Assembly (NCBI GenBank): GCA_012931725.1 | Contig: CM022949.1 | Coordinates: 51,266,992 to 51,330,991 of the forward strand | From: Litsea cubeba | Taxonomy: Eukaryota; Streptophyta; Magnoliopsida; Laurales; Lauraceae | Reading direction: 5' to 3' | DNA length: 64,000 bases | Shown: piece after piece, positions 21,524 through 31,759 of the stretch | How positions within the stretch are numbered: position 1 is the first letter of the stretch | How the letters are laid out: each line of letters starts with the position of its first letter | Program-made: the position numbers and the translations under genes | Notes under the pieces: generated by a model | What the model was told of the DNA's origin: nothing | What the model saw: the letters and a program-made list of their open reading frames with translations, nothing else | The model's database searches: none

Positions 21524-23144
21524 TGTTGGTCATTTGTTTTAGTTTGTAATTGTTGTCAATCGTAGGGTGTTGGCAAGGTGTTGGAAAGCAGTATGATGAA
21601 GGTTGCAGGCATTCAAAGTGAAACTGAGCAACTGCATGTTCAGGTCATGTCAGTTAAGCATATTGTTATGCTTATATCTTCACATCTAACATCTGAATTA
21701 AAAAGTGGTCAACATGACTTTTATGCATCAGTGAGAGGGCTTGATTTTTTGTTTTGGAATCAGGTCGATCCAACTTCAGGCTTTAAAGTTATGGCCCGAA
21801 CAGTGGGACAACTCTGCCTCTCTCAGGTTTCTGTTTTTCTCAGACCAGTCAGCTTCGAGGTGATTTTACACTACCTTCCATTCAATCTGGGTTAAATCTT
21901 AAAGCATAAAAGTTGTAGCCCTCTGATAAATCTTTTATTTGGCTCAAGAATCATGTCGTTTCGAGCTCGGAAGAGGAAGTTATGAATTTTCTAGTGGAGA
22001 CAAATTCTACAGTTTTTCTGCACTGCGAGATTAATTCTTCTTCTTGGTACCTTGTTGTGGGTCCCATTATGTGTTGCAATGTAATCAGCAGATGGCCCAT
22101 CAGTTTCATCTGATTCAAATGGTAGGTCAGTCCATTTGCATAAGTTTTCATTCGAATGCAAAAGTCTTTTGCATTATAACAAAAGTCTTTTGCATAATGC
22201 AAAAGTCTTAATGGAAGAGCCTACAATTGTTGAGTGTGCACTTATTTTCAATTAGAAAAATGGGGTTTATTCATTTTTCTCCATAGAGTGCAAAAGTCTT
22301 GTGCAAAAGTCCTTCTATCAAGTCAAGGTTCAAATAATTAATTGATTCCTACATCTGGTTGGGATCAATTTTCTTCCCCTTGGTGTGCTTCTTTGAAACT
22401 AGCTCTTTGAAATTATCATCGATTCTACAACACAAGAGATCCATGAATTGTAGTAATCTTTATTCCATTCCTGAGAGAGTTGCAGATAAAAACTGAAGGC
22501 TGAAAAACCCAAAGTCCCGGTGCAAGCAAGAGAGTTTCAAAGTCTGAGATTCACTCTTGAGATCGTACGAGCCTATCACCATCTCTCACTCAGAGTCATG
22601 ATTAATATGTTCTTCAGTACATGATGATCTGTTCTTCATCTGTGGTATGGTCATCCTGCCCTCTATTTCATGTGGATTTATATTCCTACTTGTAGTCTTC
22701 CTCAGATTATGATTGTGCAGACAAAGGGTGTGACTAGAAATTAGTGATTGTGGTTGATAAGAGTTGCAGGGCAAGTGAACTAATCTCGGTGAAATTATTT
22801 GTGTGATTGATATTTTCTTGACACCTATGTGTATTGCTGGAATTTTATTGTAAGGCACCTGTGTGTGTTATAAATTTGTTTATCCTTGTAATCACTCAAG
22901 TGGGTGCTTGAGTGTAGGAATTGGTGCTCTTGTCCGTTGGTGCGGGCAAAGTTGTAAGGGGTTGGTGCTCCTAGCAGTTGTTGTTGCTAAAATAGTGGAA
23001 GTGCACTTTTTGTGCACCGTGGATGTAGCCTGAGGGTGAACCACGTAAAACTTCTGTGTTATGGTTGTGTGGTTGATTGTTTGCATATAAAATTTTTAGG
23101 CACACTGATTCACCCCCCCTCTCAGTGTCCGTGTGGGGTCAACA
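21524..23144 (+). repeat. Copia A 5' LTR
   Basis: It starts TGTTGGTCATTTG and ends GGGGTCAACA, giving TGTTG...CAACA inverted ends. Its length is 1,621 bp against 1,633 bp for the 3' copy. Small open frames on either strand are shared by both LTRs and lack a family signature. A dense cluster of CAAAAGTC motifs lies at 22158-22310; its position makes a regulatory role possible, but this is inference. Confidence 0.96.
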
Positions 23145-23146
23145 AT

Positions 23147-23158
23147 TGGTATCAGAGC
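23147..23158 (+). other. Copia A primer binding site (initiator-Met tRNA type)
   Basis: TGGTATCAGAGC lies two bases after the 5' LTR. This is the standard plant Copia primer site, complementary to the 3' end of initiator methionine tRNA, where minus-strand cDNA synthesis would start. Confidence 0.95.
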
Positions 23159-23186
23159 AAGGTCCCATTTACAAGCATAATCTGCT

Positions 23187-25325
23187 TTGGGTGATCTTGT
23201 TACAACCCACATGGCTTCAGGAGAAGGTTTCTCTTCTAATAAAGCACCACTATTTGATGGGACAAATTACTCTTTTTGGAAAGTCAGGATGCAAACTTAT
23301 CTTTCAGCATTGGGGTATGACATATGGGACTGTGTAAGAAAAGGCTACAAAGGAAAAGAAGATCCTACTGATGCGGCTGAGAAGAAATTACTTGAGAATG
23401 ATTCAAAGGCAAGGAATGCTCTGATGTGTGGATTGTCAGACAATGAACTTGTCAAGGTCATGTCCTGTAGGACCTCAAAGGAGATATGGGACAAGCTGCA
23501 GAGTGTTCATGAGGGAGACAAGAAAATAAAAGAGGCAAAACTGCAAACTCACCGGGCTCAGTTTGAGAGTTTGAAAATGACCGAAAGTGAGACCATTGGA
23601 TCATATCTACTGAGAGTCAATGAAGTTGTGAACTCTATTAGAGGGCTTGGTGAAGAGCTAAAAGAAAAGTCTATTGTTAAGAAAATTTTGAGAACTCTTC
23701 CTGCCAGATATGATGCCAAAGCTTCTGCCATCGAAGAAGCCAAAGATCTAGACGTCTTCAGCATGGATGAACTGTATGGTTCACTGACAGCATATGAGAT
23801 GAGAATAGGGAAGCCCAAATCTTCTGATAGGGAAGCTGCTTTCAGTGCAAAGAATAAGGCTAAGGAAGTGGTTAAGTCAGATAAAGATGATTCAGATGAT
23901 CCAGATGAAGAACTAGCGGCTAACTTCGTTCGAAAATTGAAGAAGGGTCAAGGTAAATATAAAGGGAAGCTGCCTTTCAAGTGTTTTAACTGTGGAGATG
24001 TGGGTCATTTTGCTGCTAAGTGTCCTCATAAGGACAAAGAAGAAAATGACGATGATATACCTAAGAAAAAATTCTTCAAGAAAAACTATCGCTTTAAGAA
24101 AGGGAAGTCTAAAAGCCTAGTGTCAAAGAAAATGTCCAGTTCTTCAGATGATGATTCCGAAGACAGTGGGAATGAAGCAGCAGAGGCTCTTTTTATGGCC
24201 ATGCTTGATGAACAAGTTGAAGATAACAAGTCTGAAAAGGGAAAATCATCAAGTGATGATGAAGATGCTGAAATTAACTTGGAAGGAGAGTTGTTGGCTG
24301 CACTTGAGGAACTATCTTTTGAAAGGAAAAATCATAAGAAAACTTCAAAAAGGCTAGTTGATGCAGAGGAGATGGTTGTAACATTGAAATTGAAATTGGA
24401 GGAAAGCAAGAGGATACATGAAGATCTTGAGGCACAGGTAGTTTTGAAGACTGAAGAAAATAGTAAGTTAGAGGAGGAGGTGACTGGTTTGAAAACACAG
24501 TTGGAGAAGTTCTCACAGAAGCTGAATGCTTATCAAGGGTCCTCCAAGTTGAATGAGATTCTCAGTGTTCAAAGGCCTCCTCATCTAAAATTTGGCCTTG
24601 GGTATGAGGGAGAGTCTTCTTCTAAACAAGTTAAAGAAGCGCCTCAGAAAACTGAACAGACAGCTGTGAATGTAACTCCTCCAAAAGCAATACCACAAAC
24701 TCAAAAACCTCAAAGGAAATTTGCTCCACCAAAGAAGAAGCCAGAGCAGCAAAACTTCAGGCCTCCTATGCGGATACAATCTACAAACTTCAGGTCAATT
24801 TCTCACTTCCATGGTTACTGTTTCCAATGCAATACATATGGACATAAAATGATGACCTGCAAATTTAATTTGAGGCCTAGAAATTTTGTGAATAGGAACC
24901 ATTTTGATGCTCTTATGATGTATCCTGTAGAATGCTTTATTTGTCATAATTTTGGGCATCTTGCTACAAATTGTATGCATGCATATGCCCCTAATCGAAG
25001 ACAGGTACAATTTCAAAACGCAAATGCTATTACATATCAACAGAGAGCTCCTAAGGCTGCTGAGTTGACCAGTATTGAAACAGATAAGTCTGCTAAATCA
25101 GTTAAAAAGGTTTGGAAAAGAAAAGAACAAAAAGACAAGGATAACTCCTTGATAGTACAGACATCCTTCAAAGCACAAGGAAAATTGACTTCATGGATTC
25201 TAGACAGTGGATGCTCTAGTCACATGACTGGTGACAAGAGTAAGTTCTCCAAGCTACAGCAGTATGATGGAGGATCAGTGAAATTCGGAAATAATGATGG
25301 AGCTAAGCTTGTTAGGAAAGGTTAG
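23187..25325 (+). CDS. Copia A Gag plus N-terminal half of protease
   Basis: The frame gives 712 residues from the first ATG; the ATG at 23211 (MASGEGFSSNK) is an equally likely start. The N-terminal Gag region (LFDGTNYSFWKVRMQTYLSA, then a UBN2-like stretch to about residue 215) precedes three CCHC zinc knuckles near residues 264 (CFNCGDVGHFAAKC), 546 (CFQCNTYGHKMMTC) and 582 (CFICHNFGHLATNC). Between the first two lies an acidic Ser/Asp stretch and a long coiled coil (about 370-450). The protease active site DSG is at about residue 673 (WILDSGCSSHMTGD). The frame stops at TAG 25323-25325, only 40 residues after the DSG, inside the protease. Gag forms the particle and binds RNA. The truncation means this reading alone lacks a complete protease. 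Confidence 0.93.
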   Translation: MGDLVTTHMASGEGFSSNKAPLFDGTNYSFWKVRMQTYLSALGYDIWDCVRKGYKGKEDPTDAAEKKLLENDSKARNALMCGLSDNELVKVMSCRTSKEIWDKLQSVHEGDKKIKEAKLQTHRAQFESLKMTESETIGSYLLRVNEVVNSIRGLGEELKEKSIVKKILRTLPARYDAKASAIEEAKDLDVFSMDELYGSLTAYEMRIGKPKSSDREAAFSAKNKAKEVVKSDKDDSDDPDEELAANFVRKLKKGQGKYKGKLPFKCFNCGDVGHFAAKCPHKDKEENDDDIPKKKFFKKNYRFKKGKSKSLVSKKMSSSSDDDSEDSGNEAAEALFMAMLDEQVEDNKSEKGKSSSDDEDAEINLEGELLAALEELSFERKNHKKTSKRLVDAEEMVVTLKLKLEESKRIHEDLEAQVVLKTEENSKLEEEVTGLKTQLEKFSQKLNAYQGSSKLNEILSVQRPPHLKFGLGYEGESSSKQVKEAPQKTEQTAVNVTPPKAIPQTQKPQRKFAPPKKKPEQQNFRPPMRIQSTNFRSISHFHGYCFQCNTYGHKMMTCKFNLRPRNFVNRNHFDALMMYPVECFICHNFGHLATNCMHAYAPNRRQVQFQNANAITYQQRAPKAAELTSIETDKSAKSVKKVWKRKEQKDKDNSLIVQTSFKAQGKLTSWILDSGCSSHMTGDKSKFSKLQQYDGGSVKFGNNDGAKLVRKG

Positions 25326-28220
25326 GTGAGGATAATTGACGGCAAAATCATATCCGAAGAAGTGTTGTTTGTTGATGGGTTGAAACACAACTTGTTGAGT
25401 GTCAGTCAGATATGTGATAGAGGACATGGCATTTTCTTCAACAAACATGGCTGTGAAATCTTAGACAACAATGGAAAGGTTGTGGCAGTTGGTATGAGGA
25501 CTTCAGGCAACTTATATACTCTCTCTGAGACTACAGTGAATACATGCATGCTAGGGAGGGAAGATGAAAGTTGGTTGTGGCATAGGAGACTTGGGCACAT
25601 AAGCTTCAAAAATTTGTCTAATATATGCTCCAAGAAGGCAGTTCGGGACATACCTCACATTGGGAAAGCTCAAGACAGTGTCTGTGATGCATGTCAGAAA
25701 GGGAAGCTAACTAGAGCTTCTTTCAAGTCAAAAGAGTACAACACAAGCAAGCCTTTAGAGCTGGTACACACGGACTTGTGTGGCCCGATGAGGACTCGGA
25801 GTTTGAGCGGAGACAAATACTTCATATTATTCATCGATGATCACTCTCACATGACTTGGATTATGTTTCTGAAGAACAAAGATGAAGCATTCAATATGTT
25901 CAAGATCTTTAGAAAACAGGTCGAAAATCAGACTGGCAGGAGAATCAAGGTGTTGAGGTCAGACCGAGGAGGAGAGTTTACTTCAGATGAGTTTGAGGAG
26001 TATTGTCAAGAACATGGGATTCGTAGGCAATTTTCTGCAGCTCGCACACCTCAGCAAAATGGTGTGGTTGAGAGGAAGAACAGGACAGTACAGGAAATGG
26101 CCAGAACCATGTTGACAGAGAGCAAGCTTGCAGATGGATTTTGGAGAGAAGCAGTTCACACTGCTGTATACATTCAGAACAGATGTATGCTTAGAGCACA
26201 CACTGACAAGACTCCCTATGAACTGTGGTTTGGCAAGAGAGCATCGGTGAAGTACTTCAAGGTATTCGGCAGTAAGTGCTTTATAAAAAGATTGGATCAA
26301 AATCTTGGGAAATTTGATGATCGTGCAGATGAAGGCATCTTCATAGGCTATTCTACTAGAAGCAAGGCCTACAGGTGCTACAATAAAAGGCTCCAGAAAA
26401 TAATCGAGAGTATAGATGTTAAGTTTGATGAAAATAAACAAATTCCAAAGAATATTCAGGAGATTGAGTATCCAATGTATGAAAATCCTGATGATAACAA
26501 TGAGATTGAAGACTTGCCTAGTCACAAGGAAGGAATGTCGGACGATAACTCAAAAGAGAAGAAAGAAAATGACAGATGGCATAATTATCATGGTATTAAC
26601 AAAACTGATATCATTGGAGATCCACAGGTTGGAGTACAAACTAGGAGGATGAAAACCAGTTTATTCTCTCTCTTGTCCATAGTTGAACCCAAAACTGTTG
26701 CAGAAGCAAGTAAAGATGACAGTTGGGTCAAGGCAATGCATGAAGAGTTGGATCAGATTGAGAAAAACAAAACTTGGGAGCTGGTACCTAGACCAAAAAC
26801 CAAAAATGTCATTGGTACCAAGTGGATTTTCAGAAATAAGTTGAATGAGGAAGGACAAGTAGTGAGGAACAAAGCTAGACTTGTTTGTAAAGGCTGTGCA
26901 CAAGTTGAAGGGATTGATTTTGAAGAAACCTTTGCACCTGTGGCTCGGCTTGAGGCTATTCGTATGTTTCTAGCTTTGGCAGTATATAAGAGCTTCAAAG
27001 TCTACCAAATGGATGTCAAGTCCGCTTTTCTGAATGGCAACCTGGAAGAAGAAGTATATATAGAGCAACCAGATGGATTTCAGTTGGGAGACGACTCAAA
27101 TATGGTATGTAAACTGAAAAAGGCTCTCTATGGCCTAAAACAAGCACCAAGGGCATGGTACTCTCGGCTGGATGCCTACCTACAGCAACTTGGGTACAAA
27201 AAGGGTGTTGTAGACAGCAACCTATACGTGAGGACAGAAGATGGTACTCAGGTAGTTGTGGTAGTGTACGTGGATGACATCATCTTCGCGGGCAACAAAG
27301 ATGAATTGTGTACAGAGTTTGCAGAGAAGATGAGGACTGAGTTTGAAATGTCCATGATTGGGGAGCTCTCATTCTTTCTTGGCCTCCAGGTTAACCAAAT
27401 GAAGAACGACATGTTTATCTCACAGGTAAATTATGTCAAGGAGATGTTAAAGAAGTTTAACATGGAAGACTCAAAACCTGTCAGCACACCCATGACAACG
27501 AGCTGCAAGTTGAGTAAAAATGATGAGTCAGTGACTGTTGATAACACCATGTATAGGTCCATGATTGGAAGTCTATTGTACCTGACAGCTACTAGGCCAG
27601 ACATTTTACAAGCTGTGTGTATGGTTGCTAGATTTCAGGCAGATCCAAGGGAAACACATGTGATAGCAGTGAAGAGGATATTCCGGTACATCAAAGGCAC
27701 AGCAGAATATGGTTTATGGTATCCACGAGGAAAGGATTTCACATTAATAGCCTACTCAGATGCAGATTGGGTAGGATGTGTAGATGACAGGAAGAGCACT
27801 AGTGGAGGTGCATTCTACTTAGGTGACAAGTTGGTAGCCTGGCACAGCAAGAAACAAGATTCAGTTTCCTTGTCTACAGCAGAAGCTGAGTATATTGCTG
27901 CGACAACTTGCTGCACACAACTTCTTTGGATGCGACAGATGCTAAAGGATTTGGGAATTCAGTTAGTTGAGGCCATTCCTATTTTGTGCGATAATACAAG
28001 CGCCATTAGCATCTCAAAGAATCCAGTTCAGCACAGCAGGACCAAACATATTGCCATCAGGTACCACTTCTTGAAGGACAAGGTGAATGATGGAGAGGTG
28101 AAGTTAGAGTATGTTCCGACTACAGAACAAGTTGCGGATATTTTCACAAAGCCTCTACCCAAAGAAGTCTTTGAATACCTCCGGATGAAATTGGGGGTTA
28201 CTTCTTCTCCAAAGCATTAG
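25326..28220 (+). CDS. Copia A Pol: protease C-terminus, integrase, reverse transcriptase, RNase H
   Basis: The frame is the same as the preceding one, separated only by the TAG, so 23187-28220 was one polyprotein. There is no ATG at the start. Order: protease remainder (GLKHNLLSVSQICDRG), gag-pre-integrase HHCC (WLWHRRLGHISF, CDACQKGK), integrase core with D near 25772 (HTDLCGPM), D near 25959 (RSDRGGEF) and E near 26070 (NGVVERKNR), reverse transcriptase (QMDVKSAFLNG; YVDDIIFAG near 27267), and RNase H (AYSDADWVGC, STAEAEYIA, CDNTSAIS). It ends GVTSSPKH-stop. All catalytic residues I looked for are present and no other stop interrupts 965 codons. Translation would need readthrough or a sister copy's product. 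Confidence 0.93.
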   Translation: MRIIDGKIISEEVLFVDGLKHNLLSVSQICDRGHGIFFNKHGCEILDNNGKVVAVGMRTSGNLYTLSETTVNTCMLGREDESWLWHRRLGHISFKNLSNICSKKAVRDIPHIGKAQDSVCDACQKGKLTRASFKSKEYNTSKPLELVHTDLCGPMRTRSLSGDKYFILFIDDHSHMTWIMFLKNKDEAFNMFKIFRKQVENQTGRRIKVLRSDRGGEFTSDEFEEYCQEHGIRRQFSAARTPQQNGVVERKNRTVQEMARTMLTESKLADGFWREAVHTAVYIQNRCMLRAHTDKTPYELWFGKRASVKYFKVFGSKCFIKRLDQNLGKFDDRADEGIFIGYSTRSKAYRCYNKRLQKIIESIDVKFDENKQIPKNIQEIEYPMYENPDDNNEIEDLPSHKEGMSDDNSKEKKENDRWHNYHGINKTDIIGDPQVGVQTRRMKTSLFSLLSIVEPKTVAEASKDDSWVKAMHEELDQIEKNKTWELVPRPKTKNVIGTKWIFRNKLNEEGQVVRNKARLVCKGCAQVEGIDFEETFAPVARLEAIRMFLALAVYKSFKVYQMDVKSAFLNGNLEEEVYIEQPDGFQLGDDSNMVCKLKKALYGLKQAPRAWYSRLDAYLQQLGYKKGVVDSNLYVRTEDGTQVVVVVYVDDIIFAGNKDELCTEFAEKMRTEFEMSMIGELSFFLGLQVNQMKNDMFISQVNYVKEMLKKFNMEDSKPVSTPMTTSCKLSKNDESVTVDNTMYRSMIGSLLYLTATRPDILQAVCMVARFQADPRETHVIAVKRIFRYIKGTAEYGLWYPRGKDFTLIAYSDADWVGCVDDRKSTSGGAFYLGDKLVAWHSKKQDSVSLSTAEAEYIAATTCCTQLLWMRQMLKDLGIQLVEAIPILCDNTSAISISKNPVQHSRTKHIAIRYHFLKDKVNDGEVKLEYVPTTEQVADIFTKPLPKEVFEYLRMKLGVTSSPKH

Positions 28221-28312
28221 GGAGAATTGGAGACAGGGGGAGTGCGGGCATATTGTTGGAGCACTTTTCCCTTCTGGACATCTCCCTTTGTTATTGTTGT
28301 TAAAGGGGGAGA

Positions 28313-28514
28313 TATGTATGTTTTGCAGTTGAGCTGAGAAGGTTCGGTGACAGATATGTATGTTTTGCAGTTGAGCTGAGAAGGTTCGGTGACAGGTATG
28401 TATGTTTTGCAGTTGGGCTGAGAAGGTTCGGTGACAGGGGGAGTCAAATGAAATTATATGTATGTTTTGCAGTTGGGCTGAGAAGGTTTGGTGACAGGGG
28501 GAGTCAAATGAAAT
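28313..28514 (+). repeat. Tandem repeat between Copia A pol and 3' LTR
   Basis: Four units share TATGTATGTTTTGCAGTTG, GCTGAGAAGGTT and GGTGACAG. Units 1 and 2 are 42 bp; units 3 and 4 carry an added GGGGGAGTCAAATGAAAT. The array begins directly after AAAGGGGGAGA at 28302, a near copy of the functional polypurine tract at 28556. GACAGGGGGAG also occurs near 28235. The region therefore contains five purine tracts in about 330 bp. Confidence 0.92.
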
Positions 28515-28555
28515 CTATTTTCTTCTCCAAGTCCGCAGGTGTTGACAACAATTCC

Positions 28556-28567
28556 AAAGGGGGAGAT
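28556..28567 (+). other. Copia A polypurine tract
   Basis: AAAGGGGGAGAT directly abuts the 3' LTR start TGTTGG. It is the expected primer for plus-strand DNA synthesis. Confidence 0.92.
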
Positions 28568-30200
28568 TGTTGGTCATTTGTTTTAGTTTGTAATTGTTGT
28601 CAATCCTAGGGTGTTGGCAAGGTGTTGGAAAGCAGTATGATGAAGGTTGCAAGCATTCAAAGTGAAACTGAGCAACTGCATGTTCAGGTCATGTCAGTCA
28701 AGCATATTGTTATGCTTATATCTTCACATCTAACATCTGAATTAAAAAGTGGTCAACATGAATTTTATGCATCAGTGAGAGGGCTTGATTTTTGTTTTGG
28801 AATCAGGTCGATCCAACTTCAGGTTTTAAAGTTATGGCCCGAACAGTGGGACAACTCTGCCTCTCTCAGGTTGCTGTTTTTCTCAGACCAGTCAGCTTCG
28901 AGGTGATTTTACACTACCTTCCATTCAATCTTGGTTAAATATTAAAGCATGAAAGTTGTAGCCCTCTGATAAATCTTTTATTTGGCTCAAGAATCATGTC
29001 GTTTCGAGCTTGGAAGAGGAAGTTATGAATTTTCTAGTGGAGATAAATTCTGTAGTTTTTCTGCACTGCGAGATTAATTCTTCTTCTTGGTACCTTGTTG
29101 TGGGTCCCATTATGTGTTGGAATGTAATCAGCAGATGGCCCATCAGTTTCATCTGATTCAAATGGTAGGTCAGTCCATTTGCATAAGTTTTCATTCGAAT
29201 GCAAAAGTCTTTTGCATTATAACAAAAGTCTTTTGCATAATGCAAAAGTCTTAATGGAAGAGCCTACAATTGTTGAGTGTGCACTTATTTTCAATTAGAA
29301 AAATGGGGTTTATTCATTTTTCTCCATAGAGTGAAAAAGTCTTGTGCAAAAGTCCTTCTATCAAGTCAAGGTTCAAATAATTAATTGATTCCTACATCTG
29401 GTTGGGATCAATTTTCTTCCCTTTCTTGGTAGAAAGGATAGTTTTTCTTTGAAACTAGCTCTTTGAAATTATCATCGATTCTACAACACAAGAGATCCAT
29501 GAATTGTAGTAATCTTTATTCCATTCCTGAGAGAGTTGCAGAGAAAAACTGAAGGCTGAAAAACCCAAAGTCCCGGTGCAAGCAAGAGAGTTTCAAAGTC
29601 TGAGATTCACTATTGAGATCGTACGAGCCTATCACCATCTCTCACTCAGAGTCATGATTAATATGTTCTTCAGTACATGATGATCTGTTCTTCATCTGTG
29701 GTATGGTCATCCTGCCCTCTATTTCATGTGGATTTATATTCCTACTTGTAGTCTTCCTCAGATTATGATTGTGCAGACAAAGGGTGTGACTAGAAATTAG
29801 TGATTGTGGTTGATAAGAGTTGCAGGGCAAGTGAACTAATCTCGGTGAAATTATTTGTGTGATTGATATTTTCTTGACACCTATGTGTATTGCTGGAATT
29901 TTATTGTAAGGCACCTGTGTGTGTTATAAATTTGTTTATCCTTGTAATCACTCAAGTGGGTGCTTGAGTGTAGGAATTGGTGCTCTTGTCCGTTGGTGCG
30001 GGCAAAGTTGTAAGGGGTTGGTGCTCCTAGCAGTTGTTGTTTCTAAAATAGTGGAAGTGCACTTTTTGTGCACCGTGGATGTAGCCTGAGGGTGAACCAC
30101 GTAAAACTTCTGTGTTATGGTTGTGTGGTTGATTGTTTGCATATAAAATTTTTAGGCACACTGATTCACCCCCCCTCTCAGTGTCCGTGTGGGGTCAACA
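28568..30200 (+). repeat. Copia A 3' LTR
   Basis: It is near identical to 21524-23144. One block differs in more than point changes: the 5' LTR reads CCTTGGTGTGCTTC near 22379, whereas this copy reads TTTCTTGGTAGAAAGGATAG near 29421. The end CAACA is followed by the target duplicate GTTGA. Confidence 0.96.
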
Positions 30201-30205
30201 GTTGA

Positions 30206-31039
30206 TGTGCTGCTCGTTCCAAAGAGCATCGGTGGGGTCACATGATGTTATATTTAAAAGTGAGCCTCTTATCTTAACTCATTAAGGTGCATCATGATGT
30301 GTTTAAAGGTGGCCTTGTTTGTCTGGTCTTTAACTTGAAAAAAATATCCCACAGTATTATCAACTTCTTGGTAGAAGTGGAGAAATGATAGGTGTGATAA
30401 GGATGGAAGAAGTTGTTTAGAGAAATTGTAGGAGATATGATAAAGATGTGAGTTTGTTATCTTTATAAAATTTTTTAATGAAATGGAGAGATTTAGGGAG
30501 GTGATTTGGAGAAGATAATTGAAATGGAGATTAAGGGAGGAGATTTGTTTTAGATAAGATGAGTGTGGTGGCCCACTTTTTCCTATATGTTTCTTTAAAA
30601 GAAGAGACTTTTTAGGGATGACGTGGCACCCCTCACAGCCCACCTCTCACACCCAAAGCTCTATGTGATTTTATAAGTATTTTTTTGAAAGGATAGACTT
30701 TTTAGGATGAGGTGGCACCCCTCACAGCCCACCTCCCCCTTTGCTTTAATATATATAATTGGATTTAGTAAAGTTTTATTTTTTTTTCCAATTTTATGAT
30801 AGAGTGTTTCTCCGTGGCAGGCCCATATACAAAAACCATACACATGATTACTAGGTAAGTTTGGGGATGAATTCGAACACACGACCTGGAGCTAACAAAC
30901 CAACACGCATGCCACTCATCCAACTCGTTAGTGAGGAGAAATAAACAGACGAGAAGTGATGCATATAACGTGGATATCATCAAACCATTCTTACCTTAGT
31001 CACTCTTATTGGGTTAAACCTAAGGTGGCTATTTGATGG
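30206..31039. repeat. Non-coding stretch with a 48-bp duplicated segment
   Basis: GACTTTTTAGG, GTGGCACCCCTCACAGCCC and ACCTC occur at about 30606-30650 and again at 30696-30740. The minus strand shows short open frames that reflect this duplication only. At 30780-30930 a stretch with GAATTCGAACACACGACCTG resembles worn repeat sequence; no gene or terminus was established. Confidence 0.5.
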
Positions 31040-31390
31040 GAAGCCATTTCTTAGATTTCCTTAAATGGGCGGGCCGGCACGGTCCGACCTGTCTCCCCCC
31101 GTTGGGCCGGGCTGGGCCAGGGCAACGAGGCTCGTGGCATGGCCCGGCATGGCACGAAAGTTATCCGTGCCATTCTGGCCAGAGCCCTTTGGCCGCGACG
31201 CCATGACCCGCTCCCAACGGTCATATTTTCAAAAAATCGCCCCCCACACCCCTCCCGAAAAAAAAAAGAGCTATAAATGGTCAAATGGGGAGGTTTAGTG
31301 TCATTTGCCCTTTTTTACCATTATACACCCATCCAACTGTAAAAAAACAATCGAATGAGGGGTATTTTGTGTCATTTCAACACTTAGGAG

Positions 31391-31575
31391 CTCTATAAAT
31401 ACCCCCTCTCCTCTCATTTCTCAATACTCATCCACTCGCTCATTGCTCACACTCCCTCTAAGTTCTCTAGGAAGTTCTCTCTCTCACGAGTCACTACTCA
31501 CTACTCACTAGTACTACTGATCAAGGAGCTCTCTCTTACTCTCTTAGCAGGACTTCTCCAATCCATTAGCCCTCC
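31391..31575 (+). promoter_or_regulatory. TATA box and leader of the hAT transposase gene
   Basis: TATAAATA lies at 31394-31401, followed by a CT-rich leader with CACTACTCACTACTCAC repeats. A GTATTTTT donor-like site is at about 31589 and the transposase ATG at 31760, preceded by a T-rich run, so a 5'-UTR intron is plausible. Confidence 0.6.
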
Positions 31576-31759
31576 CTCTCTCATAGAGGTATTTTTTATT
31601 TTTAATTTTTTATTTTAAATTTTATTTAGTAATAATATACATAGTAATATGATATATTAAGTCCAATCTTCTCCCCTTTTTTTATATAAATTATCACAAC
31701 AAACAAATTATACATAATTATCTATATTGGTCTTTTTGAGAATTTTTTTTAAAAGAAAA

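Larger units (their letters stand above)
21524..30200 (+). mobile_element. Copia A: complete Ty1/Copia LTR retrotransposon
   Basis: The element is 8,677 bp long and flanked by the 5-bp target duplication GTTGA (21519-21523 and 30201-30205). It has two LTRs, a methionine-initiator-type primer site, gag-protease and integrase-reverse transcriptase-RNase H frames in the order typical of Copia, a tandem-repeat segment and a polypurine tract. By eye the LTRs differ at roughly 17 substitutions in 1.6 kb plus a few indels, near 1 percent, so insertion was recent. One in-frame TAG splits the polyprotein. The long gag with coiled coil and several zinc knuckles resembles SIRE-like families, but I did not classify it by phylogeny. 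Confidence 0.96.

Noticed and set aside
25323..25325. Programmed stop-codon readthrough between gag and pol
   Set aside because: The stop lies within the protease rather than between domains, and plant Copia elements normally have one continuous frame; a point mutation is more likely, though not proven.
30780..30930. tRNA-derived SINE suggested by a TTCGAAC-like B box
   Set aside because: Only a partial B-box-like match on one side; no A box, tail or target duplication.
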